Part shown: positions 45,345 through 53,147 of the stretch, piece after piece
Position numbering within the stretch: position 1 is the first letter of the stretch
How the letters are laid out: every line of letters starts with the position of its first letter
Source of the DNA: an uncultured beta proteobacterium
GTDB lineage: Bacteria; Pseudomonadota; Gammaproteobacteria; Burkholderiales; Burkholderiaceae_C
Assembly (NCBI GenBank): GCA_903945325.1
Contig: CAJAVE010000131.1
Coordinates: 21,429 to 85,428, forward strand
DNA: 64,000 nucleotides
Direction: 5' to 3'
Notes under the pieces: generated by a model
Told to the model about the DNA's origin: nothing
Databases searched by the model: none
What the model saw: only the letters and a program-made list of their open reading frames with translations
Program-made: the position numbers and the translations under genes

Positions 45345-45375
45345 ACAAAAAAGGCAGCCCGAAGGCTGCCTTTCT
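45345..45375 (-). terminator. Rho-independent terminator after ompW
   Basis: Read on the minus strand: AAAGGCAGCC, loop TTCG, GGCTGCCTTTTTTG. A strong ten-base stem with a stable UUCG tetraloop and T-tract lies 20 bases after the ompW stop. It separates ompW from gspAB. Confidence 0.92.
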
Positions 45376-45394
45376 GCACGGGTTTGGAAACCGG

Positions 45395-46066
45395 TCAGAA
45401 CTTCATGCCCACTGCCAGAGTGAACGAGCTGGGGTCCAACTTGGCATCCAGCGTCTGGCCGGTGGATAGCTTGGTCTGGGAGCTCAAAGGCGTGTAGGTG
45501 TAACAGGCATCCAGGAACCAGCCGCTGCCCATTTGAACGGTGGCCCCCAACTGGACGGTGGCCGCCCATTTGGAGTCGACTGTCAGGGTGGTTGGGTTGG
45601 AGGGTGTGCCACCGGAAATGGCCGTCAGCGTCGAGGTCGAGCGCGCGCCGTAGAACGCCGCGTAGGTCAGACCCGCTCCGACGTAGGGACGAACGGTGGA
45701 GTTGTAGTCCATAAAACGCCACTGCGCCAACAGGGTTGCGGGCATGGCCTTGACCGTACCGATCTTGCCTGCACCGGCAATGGCGCCGTCACCCGTGATG
45801 TCGTGCTCAAACGGCACTGCCAGCGGCAGGTCAAAGGCGATGTTATCGGTGTACATGTAAGTGACACCGCCCGACAGACGGGTAGAGCTGCCAATGGCGG
45901 ACTTGGTGCCTGCCAGGCTAGGTGGAGTCAGGTCACCGCTGGAGACATTGGGTGTGATGGTGGTCACACCGCCGCGAACCAACAGGGAGCCGCCAGATTG
46001 CGCCTGTGCCGCGGTCGCGCATGCCAACAAGGCGGGAATCAAAAGGAGTTTTGCTGTGTTTTTCAT
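45395..46066 (-). CDS. ompW: OmpW family outer membrane protein
   Basis: An eight-stranded beta-barrel porin-like protein of the OmpW family, thought to pass small hydrophobic molecules. The 223 residues start with signal peptide KNTAKLLLIPALLACATAAQA, cleaved after AQA. Family features include GGVTYMYTDNIAFDLPLAVPFEHDI, PYVGAGLTYAAFY, and the C-terminal aromatic residue (AVGMKF) needed for barrel insertion. ATG 46066 has an AAGGAGC ribosome binding site. A GDSL lipoprotein gene lies 18 bases upstream, so the two may be co-transcribed. Confidence 0.93.
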   Translation of the reverse strand: MKNTAKLLLIPALLACATAAQAQSGGSLLVRGGVTTITPNVSSGDLTPPSLAGTKSAIGSSTRLSGGVTYMYTDNIAFDLPLAVPFEHDITGDGAIAGAGKIGTVKAMPATLLAQWRFMDYNSTVRPYVGAGLTYAAFYGARSTSTLTAISGGTPSNPTTLTVDSKWAATVQLGATVQMGSGWFLDACYTYTPLSSQTKLSTGQTLDAKLDPSSFTLAVGMKF

Positions 46067-46084
46067 GATGGTTTGCTCCTTGTA

Positions 46085-47257
46085 TTACAGCCAGCCCGCT
46101 TTGGCGAGTTGCAGATTGATGGCCTGGCCGATCAGCTGATGCAGCGCCGGGGTGGGATGGAAATTGTCAGAAAACGCATAGCTCTTCCACCAGTTGGCCG
46201 AGGTTTCACCGACCGGGATGCTGGCCGACATGCTGGCTGAATTGCAGGCAGCAACCGTTGCCGGCAAGCTCAGGCTGGACTGACCTGTCACGGTGTCGAG
46301 ACCATTGGCCACCTTGGGGCAGGCCGGTGTACTGATGTTGGTGAGAGCAAATTGCACGGGCGTCGCCGTGATTCGTGCACCCTCGGCATACAGATCAAAG
46401 ATCTGCACGTTGGTGCCCGCCAGATCAGCCGCTAATTTGGCGTTGAGCGCCAAGGTCCACGCGCGAACCGCGCCCTGAACTGCGTCCCGCTGCGCCGTTC
46501 CACCGGCGGCTGCAACTCCGGCCAGAACAGCCTGGAAGCGCGGCGTGGTGGTGATGTCGGTGGCGTTGACTACCACCACTTTGGCAACACCTTTGGCCAC
46601 CACATTGGTCTTGATGGACGCAGCCATGGATGCGCCAATGGCCTGCGCGTAGGCACCAGCTGCCGTACCCAAGCTGGCGGGGGTGGGTGTGCCGATGATG
46701 GCGGACACAGTTGCAGGAGGCAAAAGCGTGCCCAACATTCCCATGTAGGTTGCAATACCCGCCGGTGTTGTGGCACCCAGATACGCACCCGTCAGGTCGG
46801 CCAGATCATTGCCGCCGCCGTCAACAATGACCAGATCGGTAGGAGCCAACGTGGCTGATCCGACCGCCATCTGGTAGGTGATGGAGAACGGGTTGTCGTT
46901 TCCTGGAGCAGAAGTATTGGTCAGGTTGTTGATGCGTCCACCCCCGACGGCAAAGCTGCTGCAGGCAGTCTTTGGCACAAAAGTCGTTCCGTTGAAGTTG
47001 AAAAATGCGCACAGCTTGGGCACGCCAAAGTTGGCAGCTACCACTTCCGGGAAGATGAGGAACGGGTTGGCCGCATCGGCGCTCTGGATGGTGAACTTGT
47101 AGCCAAAGGCGCCACTGTCCATGATGCTGTCACCAAAGACTTTCACTGATGAAACGACAGATTTTGGCGTGGTGTTCGACCCGTCACTTGCTCCGCCGCA
47201 ACCCGCCAAGACCACCGCGCAGCTTGCCGCGACCGCTGCCCATTTCCATTGTTTCAT
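46085..47257 (-). CDS. SGNH/GDSL-type hydrolase lipoprotein
   Basis: A 390-residue esterase or lipase-like protein of the SGNH fold, probably anchored in the outer membrane. A lipobox VLAGC places the lipid on Cys20. Block I is VFGDSIMDSG with nucleophile Ser44, block III VDGGGNDLADL, and block V DNFHPTPALHQLIG with the Asp and His of the triad. The Cys pairs at KLCAFFN and KTACSSF may form disulfides. A GGAGAGAGC ribosome binding site precedes ATG 47257. Upstream is a cluster of GAACG half-sites. Substrate unknown; plausible roles include ester degradation outside the cell. Confidence 0.9.
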   Translation of the reverse strand: MKQWKWAAVAASCAVVLAGCGGASDGSNTTPKSVVSSVKVFGDSIMDSGAFGYKFTIQSADAANPFLIFPEVVAANFGVPKLCAFFNFNGTTFVPKTACSSFAVGGGRINNLTNTSAPGNDNPFSITYQMAVGSATLAPTDLVIVDGGGNDLADLTGAYLGATTPAGIATYMGMLGTLLPPATVSAIIGTPTPASLGTAAGAYAQAIGASMAASIKTNVVAKGVAKVVVVNATDITTTPRFQAVLAGVAAAGGTAQRDAVQGAVRAWTLALNAKLAADLAGTNVQIFDLYAEGARITATPVQFALTNISTPACPKVANGLDTVTGQSSLSLPATVAACNSASMSASIPVGETSANWWKSYAFSDNFHPTPALHQLIGQAINLQLAKAGWL

Positions 47258-47275
47258 TGCTCTCTCCAGTTAATA

Positions 47276-47298
47276 GAACGACCGTTCGTTTTTGAACG
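47276..47298. promoter_or_regulatory. Three GAACG half-sites upstream of the GDSL lipoprotein gene
   Basis: GAACG-AC-CGTTC (47276-47287) forms an inverted repeat, and CGTTC (47283-47287) pairs again with GAACG at 47294-47298 across six bases. The cluster lies 19-41 bases before the start codon, in promoter position. The style is that of TetR-family operators. The regulator is unknown. Confidence 0.5.
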
Positions 47299-47391
47299 AC
47301 AAATCATAAATTGGAAGACCAGCGCAAGCTATGGGGTAAACACTGACCGGATTTGGGCGAACAGCCTTAATCCGGGCCTTCCCGGGCACAA

Positions 47392-47658
47392 CTAACGGTA
47401 CCGGAGTTTCATGAACAGGATGGTACTGGCCAGCGACAGCGTGATCACATTGGCAATCACGATGGGCCAGGCGCTGAGCAGCAAGCCGTAGACCAGCCAC
47501 AAGCTGATTCCCACCACGAAGGCGCTGTACATGCCCAGCGAAATGCCCGTGACGTCTTTGGTACGGAACGTGTGCAGTGCCTGCGGCACGAAGCTGCTGG
47601 TGGTCAGGAAGGCGGCGGCGTAGCCGACCCAGTCGGAGAGTTGCATGGTGGTCTTCAT
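47392..47658 (-). CDS. SemiSWEET-type sugar transporter
   Basis: An 88-residue, three-helix MtN3/SWEET half-transporter that works as a dimer for sugar movement. It shows the PQ motif SSFVPQALHTFRTKDVTGIS followed by LGMYSAFVVGISLWLVYG and a third helix. ATG 47658 gives the normal SemiSWEET length. It is divergent from the EamA transporter by 48 bases. The sugar carried cannot be inferred. Confidence 0.88.
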   Translation of the reverse strand: MKTTMQLSDWVGYAAAFLTTSSFVPQALHTFRTKDVTGISLGMYSAFVVGISLWLVYGLLLSAWPIVIANVITLSLASTILFMKLRYR

Positions 47659-47706
47659 TATCGGCGCAGGGGGCCTGCACACTCTGGTTCCCCGATAATC
47701 GATGCG

Positions 47707-48735
47707 ATGCCCTCTTCCTTCAAAAACCCGCTCGCCACCCTGTCGCCGAAAGCCGTAGGCGTGATTGCGGCGGTTGTGACCGTGGTGATCTGGACCTCGT
47801 TCATCGTGATCGCCCGCGCTTCCGCAGACCCTGCGCGCGGCGGCGTTCTCAATCCGTTTGACATCGTCTACGCGCGCATCGTGGGTGCCAGCCTGATTTT
47901 GGCGCCGTGGGGCTGGTGGCTGGTGCGCCGCGACCGGTTGACCCAGCCGTGGGCGGGCTCGCTGCTGGGGTTGTCGCCGCTGCCACTGCGTCAGACGCTG
48001 ATTGCAGGGTTTTTCGGCGGTTTTCTATATGGCATGCTGGCCTATAGCGGCTTTGTCTTTGCACCCGCAGGCCATGCTTCAGTGCTGATGCCGGGCAGTC
48101 TGCCACTGTGGACGGCCCTGCTCGCGCTGGTCTTTCTGGGCGAACGCATCACGGCCGCCCGTGCTACCGGTTTGGCGCTGATCGTGGTGGGTGACCTGCT
48201 GGTGGGTGGAACCAGCCTGCTGCATGCGCTGGATGGCAGCGGTGTCTGGCGCGGTGACGTGCTGTTTATCCTGGCTGCCATGGTGTGGTCCGCTTACAGC
48301 GTGTTGGTGCGCAAGTGGGCCCTCAACGCGGTGCGCGCCACCATTGCCATCACCATGCTGGCACTGCTGACCTATGTGCCGGTTTACACCGTGCTGCTGT
48401 TGGCGCAATGGGTTCCGGGCCAGGCGTTGGTAGCGCCATGGCGCGATGTGGCTTTTCAGATGGTCTTTCAGGGGGTGGGGTCGGTCGTGATTTCTGGAAT
48501 GACGTTCACCAAAATGATCCAGCACTTCGGGCCGGTGCGCTCCACCATGATTACGGCGCTGGTGCCGGGTCTGTCAGCCATCGCGGCCGTGGTCTTTCTG
48601 GGTGAGCCTCTGGGCTGGAACGTACTTGCGGGGCTGACCCTGGTCACGGTGGGCATTGTGTTCGGCGTCTGGACGGCACAAGTTGCTATGAAACCGATAG
48701 CTGCTCACGCACTGAATACTAAGCCTGGAGGCTGA
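47707..48735 (+). CDS. EamA/DMT family transporter
   Basis: A 342-residue, ten-helix drug/metabolite transporter with two EamA repeats (VTVVIWTSFIVIARASA; then VLFILAAMVWSAYSVLVRKWAL). The C-terminal helix VLAGLTLVTVGIVFGVW ends the conserved part. The remaining residues (VAMKPIAAHALNTKPGG) and the stop codon come from a copy of the palindromic element. The ATG 47707 start gives a normal N-terminus. Substrate unknown. It is followed 27 bases later by tsaB. Confidence 0.9.
   Translation: MPSSFKNPLATLSPKAVGVIAAVVTVVIWTSFIVIARASADPARGGVLNPFDIVYARIVGASLILAPWGWWLVRRDRLTQPWAGSLLGLSPLPLRQTLIAGFFGGFLYGMLAYSGFVFAPAGHASVLMPGSLPLWTALLALVFLGERITAARATGLALIVVGDLLVGGTSLLHALDGSGVWRGDVLFILAAMVWSAYSVLVRKWALNAVRATIAITMLALLTYVPVYTVLLLAQWVPGQALVAPWRDVAFQMVFQGVGSVVISGMTFTKMIQHFGPVRSTMITALVPGLSAIAAVVFLGEPLGWNVLAGLTLVTVGIVFGVWTAQVAMKPIAAHALNTKPGG
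48685..48734 (+). repeat. Two-palindrome element, copy G (end of EamA gene)
   Basis: GCTATGAAACCGATAGC (48685-48701), then TGCTCACGCA, a spacer and AAGCCTGGAGGCT. It supplies the last 16 codons and the first bases of the TGA of the EamA gene, and sits 29 bases before tsaB. Confidence 0.8.
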
Positions 48736-48762
48736 TTTGATGCAAATTTGTTGGCTGAAGCC

Positions 48763-49524
48763 ATGAACCTGCTGGCCTTTGACACCGGAACCGATGTCAT
48801 GTCCGTCGCTGTGGCGCGTACCGTGGGTGGCCAGGTGCAGCTGTGGCAGCACACCGCCGCTGGCGGCGCCAAGGCGTCGACCGATCTGATTCCCGCCATT
48901 CTCGAACTGCTGCGCCAGGCGGATCTGCGCCTGGCGGATCTGCAGGCCATTTGCTTTGGCACCGGCCCCGGCTCGTTTACCGGCCTGCGCACGGCGTGCT
49001 CGGTAGCGCAGGGGCTGGCCTTCGGGGCCAGCGTGCCCGTGTTGCCGGTGGATTCCCTGCTGGCCGTGGCCGAAGACGCGCGCCACACGGGCCTGAGCGA
49101 ACGACCAGGCTTCGTTATGACGGCGGTGCTCGATGCGCGCATGGACGAGCTGTACACCGCCACCTATACCTTTGCGAATGGGCTGTGGACCGAACTCCAG
49201 GGCAGTGCGCTAGTGCGGCCTGAAGAATTGCGGCAGTTCCCTGCAATGACCAGTGGCGCGGCGGCTACGCCTTGGGTCATGGCGGGCAATGCATTTGGCA
49301 TTTACGCAGAGCGGGTTGCGTCAGGCGACCCGGCGGGGGTGCAGGCCCTGCGCCTGTCAGCCTTACCCACTGCTTCGGCCATGTTGCGTCTGGCACCGCA
49401 ACTGCTGGCTGCAGGCAAAGCGGTGGCGGCAGAGGAGGCGCTGCCCAGCTATATCCGCGACAAGGTCGCCAAGACCACGGCCGAACGAGCAGCTGAAAAG
49501 ACTGAGGCCGGGGCCGCGGCGTGA
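48763..49524 (+). CDS. tsaB: tRNA threonylcarbamoyladenosine biosynthesis protein TsaB
   Basis: TsaB is the scaffold partner of TsaD in t6A synthesis; it is an ASKHA-fold pseudo-enzyme. The 253 residues begin NLLAFDTGTDVMSVAVAR, which sets ATG 48763, and include ICFGTGPGSFTGLRTACSVAQGLAFG and VLDARMDELYTATY. It uses the threonylcarbamoyl-AMP made by Sua5, also encoded in this window. Its stop overlaps the rimI start (GTGA). Confidence 0.95.
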   Translation: MNLLAFDTGTDVMSVAVARTVGGQVQLWQHTAAGGAKASTDLIPAILELLRQADLRLADLQAICFGTGPGSFTGLRTACSVAQGLAFGASVPVLPVDSLLAVAEDARHTGLSERPGFVMTAVLDARMDELYTATYTFANGLWTELQGSALVRPEELRQFPAMTSGAAATPWVMAGNAFGIYAERVASGDPAGVQALRLSALPTASAMLRLAPQLLAAGKAVAAEEALPSYIRDKVAKTTAERAAEKTEAGAAA

Positions 49525-49994
49525 GCATGGTTGACTCCCTGGCCGGTGTGGAAGTGCAGTTCGAGCCTATGCGGGTCGAGCAACTGGACGCCGTAGTAGC
49601 CGTCGAGCAGCGCGCCTACGCCCACCCCTGGAACCGGACCAACTTTCTGGACGCCCTGCAGTCGGGCAACCAGGCCCAACTGCTGGTGGCGGGCGATGTG
49701 CTGCTAGGTTATTTTGTGGCCATGCCGGGTGTGGACGAAGTGCATTTGCTCAACATCACCGTAGCGCCCGAGTACCAGGGCCAGGGCTGGGCACGTGTCA
49801 TGCTGGATGCGCTGACCGTGTGGGCGCGCGGCCAGTCGTCGCAGTGGGTTTGGCTGGAGGTGCGCGTGGGCAACCTGCGCGCCATGCGCGTCTACGAGGC
49901 CCATGGCTACAAACGGGTCGGCCAGCGCAAGGATTACTATCCGGCAGGACGTGGCCAGCGCGAAGATGCGGTGGTCATGGGATTGCGTTTGTGA
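49521..49994 (+). CDS. rimI: Ribosomal protein S18-alanine N-acetyltransferase (GTG start)
   Basis: GNAT acetyltransferase that modifies the N-terminus of ribosomal protein S18. The 157 residues show RAYAHPWNRTNFLDAL, LLNITVAPEYQGQGWARVML (acetyl-CoA binding Q/RxxGxG/A loop) and YEAHGYKRVGQRKDYYP. The GTG at 49521 overlaps the tsaB stop; an ATG at 49527 is an alternative. TsaB-RimI adjacency is common in proteobacteria. Confidence 0.94.
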   Translation: MSMVDSLAGVEVQFEPMRVEQLDAVVAVEQRAYAHPWNRTNFLDALQSGNQAQLLVAGDVLLGYFVAMPGVDEVHLLNITVAPEYQGQGWARVMLDALTVWARGQSSQWVWLEVRVGNLRAMRVYEAHGYKRVGQRKDYYPAGRGQREDAVVMGLRL

Positions 49995-50851
49995 ATCCCC
50001 AACTGATTGAGACTATGGAACTAGTACTAGACGACCGCCAACGCGCCATGCTGCGTGAGATGGGTGTGCACGTCTGGATGCCACAGGTCGACGCGCACGA
50101 AGCCGTGGTGGCAGAGCGTTCTGCGCAGGTAAAAGGAGGAGGCCGCAGGCCGGGGGACACGGAGCAGAACGTTTTGCCGCCGCGGCGCACAGCAGAAAAA
50201 GCGCCGGTTGTGGTGTCTTCATCTGTTGAGGATTCGTCAGATGCGCCTCTGGCTTTGCAGGATCTGCATTGGCCTGCGTTGGCCCAAGCGGCAGCAAACT
50301 GCCGAGCTTGCGGTTTGTGTGCGGGCCGCAAAAACTCCACCCTGCAGGCGCCTGCGAGTCCGGTTCAATGCGACTGGCTGGTGCTGGGCGACCCGCCAGA
50401 CGAAGACGAAGACCGCCTGGGTCAGTCGTTTGCCGAACAGGCGGGCACGCTGCTGGACAACATGCTCAAAGCCGTTGGCGCCCGCCGGGGTGGCGAGTCC
50501 CGCGCGGGTGCTTATGTGAGCAACGTCGTCAAATGCCGCCCGCCCAATACGCGTCTGCCCCAGGCCGCGGAATTGCAGCAATGCGCGCAGTATCTGCAGC
50601 GTGAAATCGCTCTGGTACGGCCCAAACTGATTCTGGCCATGGGCCGTTTTGCCACCCAGTTGCTGCTGCAGGAGCACCCAGAGCAGGCCGCCCTGCCCCT
50701 GGGCAAGCAGCGCGGTACGGCATACCGTTACCAGGGCATTCCTGTCGTCGTGACCTACCACCCCAATGTGCTGCTGCGCGCCAGCGCCGACAAGGCCAAG
50801 GCCTGGGCCGACCTGTGCCTGGCCATGGACGTGCTGGAAGCAAAAATTTAG
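49991..50851 (+). CDS. Uracil-DNA glycosylase, family 4-like (GTG start)
   Basis: A 286-residue iron-sulfur uracil-DNA glycosylase of the family 4 type. Four candidate [4Fe-4S] cysteines are visible: CRACGLC, KCRPPN and the Cys in ELQQCAQYL. Catalytic motif 1, normally GE(A/G)PG, reads LGDPPDEDED; motif 2 (TYHPNVLLR) keeps the His. About 95 N-terminal residues before the Cys motif look variable and disordered. GTG 49991 overlaps the rimI stop (GTGA). The changed motif 1 makes activity less certain, although the rest of the domain is complete. Confidence 0.87.
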   Translation: MNPQLIETMELVLDDRQRAMLREMGVHVWMPQVDAHEAVVAERSAQVKGGGRRPGDTEQNVLPPRRTAEKAPVVVSSSVEDSSDAPLALQDLHWPALAQAAANCRACGLCAGRKNSTLQAPASPVQCDWLVLGDPPDEDEDRLGQSFAEQAGTLLDNMLKAVGARRGGESRAGAYVSNVVKCRPPNTRLPQAAELQQCAQYLQREIALVRPKLILAMGRFATQLLLQEHPEQAALPLGKQRGTAYRYQGIPVVVTYHPNVLLRASADKAKAWADLCLAMDVLEAKI

Positions 50852-50852
50852 C

Positions 50853-50915
50853 CCCCCCGCGTTGCTGCGCCGCCCCCCCCGAGAGCCACTAGCCCCTTGG
50901 GGCGGCTCCGCGGCA
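50853..50915. repeat. GC-rich dispersed repeat, copy 3 (variant)
   Basis: Starts with GCCCCCCCGCG, then GCCGCCCCCCCCGAGAGCC, then CCCCTTGGGGCGGCTCCGCGG. The order of blocks matches the copy at 40737. It lies just after the uracil glycosylase stop. The 354-base gap 50852-51205 otherwise holds only the promoter region of the following gene, where nothing else clear is seen. Confidence 0.6.
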
Positions 50916-51205
50916 GACTGTCATTTGGCGACACACCCTGCACGGGACTTTGCGGAGCATCTGCGCATCAATAGTTGAGACAGAGAAGCGGGGATTTCGA
51001 CAGCTACGGGGAGCCGCTGTGTGTGCGTCAGATCCATATCCAGCTCTCACCCAGCGGACTCACTTTAAGCCGCCGCGACCGCTCAAACTGCCCTGGGCGA
51101 AGGCGTTGGGATACCAAAAACCCGTGCCATACTTGCCCGAATGCGGTTGAATTTCCTATCCTTTGGCCCGTTCGCGGGTCTGGAATCCTGTCACGGAGCC
51201 TATAC

Positions 51206-52120
51206 ATGGCCTTTTTTGTATTAGCTGCACACGCTCGTCGTTCTGGTTGGCTCAGCGCGTTGGTCGCTTGCTGGTTGCCAATGCCCACATGGGCCTTACC
51301 GCCCGCTCCGCTGGCACCGGCTCGCGCGGTGAATGCGGAGGTGAGCCAGGGCGCCCAACGCAAGCTTGCCCAGGGAAGGGTGATCGGATTGGACAACGGC
51401 GACACCGCCTGCCACATCAAACTGGCGGATACCGAAGGCCGCGTCCACCACGAATTGGCTGACTTCGCCCTGTGCGAGGAACCAGAGAAGCTGCTGAATC
51501 GCCAAGTCACCCTCTCCTACACGACTGTCACGGTGCCGTCAGCAGCCTGCCAGGGAAACACCCGTTGCGCCCAGAAAGACACTGTGGCGCTGATTACCCG
51601 CGCCACGGTCGCTTCAACGGCACCCAGCGTGGACAGCCAGACCCCTATTCCACGCGGCTCATGGTGCACGGACGCTGAAACCAACTTGTTCACCTGCCAC
51701 CCCCGAGGGAAAAGGGTGTCAGTCTGCGCTAGCAAGGGCGCAACGGCCCGACATGGCCAGTTGCAGTACCGGTTCGGCCCAGCCAAGGGTGGCGCAGCTG
51801 AATTGACCCTGCCCGCCACGGCCACGCCCCCAGCCCGGTCGGCAACGGGTGATTCGGCTGGATTTGCCGGTGGCGGCGGTGCGTGGCTGCGCTTCAGTCA
51901 AGGCAACCACGGGTACGTGGTGTACAGCGGTGTAGGGCGCTGGGGCAGAAATGGCGCAACCGAAGAACGTTACGGCGTGCAGGTGGAGCGCAATGGCAAA
52001 GTCCTTGCAACTCTGGCCTGCCACAGCACCGACGTGAACGAACTTGGACCCGACTGGTTTGCGCGCATGGGAATCGCACCGGATGCACAAGGGTTTTCGT
52101 TTCCGGGCACCGACAATTGA
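51206..52120 (+). CDS. Secreted Cys-containing protein of unknown function (304 aa)
   Basis: ATG 51206 has a GGAG box 8 bases upstream and opens a signal peptide (FFVLAAHARRSGWLSALVACW, cleavage near TWALPPA). Two parts follow. Residues about 45-125 resemble an OB-like beta domain (GRVIGLDNGDTACHIKLAD, ACQGNTRCAQKD). Residues about 145-300 have GSWCTDAETNLFTCHPRGKRVSVC and GGGAWLRFSQGNHGYVVYSGVG. Eight mature cysteines suggest disulfides in the periplasm. I do not recognise a characterised family. A longer open frame to 50975 has no good start. It stands alone between the uracil glycosylase and pyrF. Confidence 0.75.
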   Translation: MAFFVLAAHARRSGWLSALVACWLPMPTWALPPAPLAPARAVNAEVSQGAQRKLAQGRVIGLDNGDTACHIKLADTEGRVHHELADFALCEEPEKLLNRQVTLSYTTVTVPSAACQGNTRCAQKDTVALITRATVASTAPSVDSQTPIPRGSWCTDAETNLFTCHPRGKRVSVCASKGATARHGQLQYRFGPAKGGAAELTLPATATPPARSATGDSAGFAGGGGAWLRFSQGNHGYVVYSGVGRWGRNGATEERYGVQVERNGKVLATLACHSTDVNELGPDWFARMGIAPDAQGFSFPGTDN

Positions 52121-52192
52121 GAATCCAATAGGGTTACAGCGCTTTCATTCTTTGAATCGCACCTGCGGCAGGGCCTCCCTACAATACGAATC

Positions 52193-53038
52193 ATGAAATT
52201 TCTTGACCAGTTGCGCACTGCCGAGCGCCAAAACGGCTCCCTTTTGTGTGTGGGGCTGGACCCCGAGCCGGCCAAGTTTCCTGACTCTATGCGGGGCAAT
52301 GCCAGCCGCATATTCGATTTCTGTGCGGCCATCGTCGATGCGACGGCTGATCTGGTCATAGCCTTCAAGCCGCAGATTGCCTACTTTGCCGCACACCGTG
52401 CGGAAGGCCAGTTGGAACAGTTGGTGGCGCATATACGCAACATTGCGCCCAACGTACCCGTCATTCTGGACGCCAAGCGCGGTGACATCGGCAGCACGGC
52501 CGAACAGTACGCCATCGAGGCCTTCGAGCGCTATGGCGCTGACGCTGTCACGCTGTCTCCCTTCATGGGTTTTGACTCCGTCGCACCGTATTTGAAGTAC
52601 CACGACAAGGGCGCGTTTCTGTTGTGCCGCACCTCCAACCCCGGTGGAAATGACTTGCAGTCGCAGCGCCTGGCATCGGTGGAAGGCGAGCCCTTTCTGT
52701 ACGAGCACATTGCGCGTCTGGTGCAGGGGCCATGGAACCTCAATGGCCAGCTCGGGCTGGTGGTGGGCGCTACCTACCCCGCCGAGATTGAGCGGGTGCG
52801 GGCCCTGGCGCCTACGGTGCCGTTGCTGATTCCTGGTGTGGGCGCACAAGGGGGCGATGCGGCAGCCACCGTCAAAGCCGGCTGGCGCTGCCAGGGCGGC
52901 GAAACCGTGGCGCCGATTGTGGTGAACTCGTCACGTGCGATTTTGTACGCAGCCTCTGGCGCTGACTTCGCAACTGCATCACGCGCGGAAGCAGTGCGCA
53001 CCCGCGATGCGCTGGCTGCGGCCTGTTGCAATCCGTAA
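52193..53038 (+). CDS. pyrF: Orotidine 5'-phosphate decarboxylase (subfamily 2)
   Basis: Last step of de novo UMP synthesis. The 281 residues match the longer subfamily 2: [29 protein letters not shown], the catalytic [15 protein letters not shown] with its Lys/Asp pair, [13 protein letters not shown], and [12 protein letters not shown]. No signal and normal length. No other pyrimidine gene is adjacent. Confidence 0.97.
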   Translation: MKFLDQLRTAERQNGSLLCVGLDPEPAKFPDSMRGNASRIFDFCAAIVDATADLVIAFKPQIAYFAAHRAEGQLEQLVAHIRNIAPNVPVILDAKRGDIGSTAEQYAIEAFERYGADAVTLSPFMGFDSVAPYLKYHDKGAFLLCRTSNPGGNDLQSQRLASVEGEPFLYEHIARLVQGPWNLNGQLGLVVGATYPAEIERVRALAPTVPLLIPGVGAQGGDAAATVKAGWRCQGGETVAPIVVNSSRAILYAASGADFATASRAEAVRTRDALAAACCNP

Positions 53039-53147
53039 CAGCGGATACACGGCTTTACACAGTCGATACGCAGTTTTACAGCGTTGCGGATTCCGTTTCG
53101 CACGGTGGCGGGTATGCTGCGTCTATTCTTGATGCAGGGATAAACAC

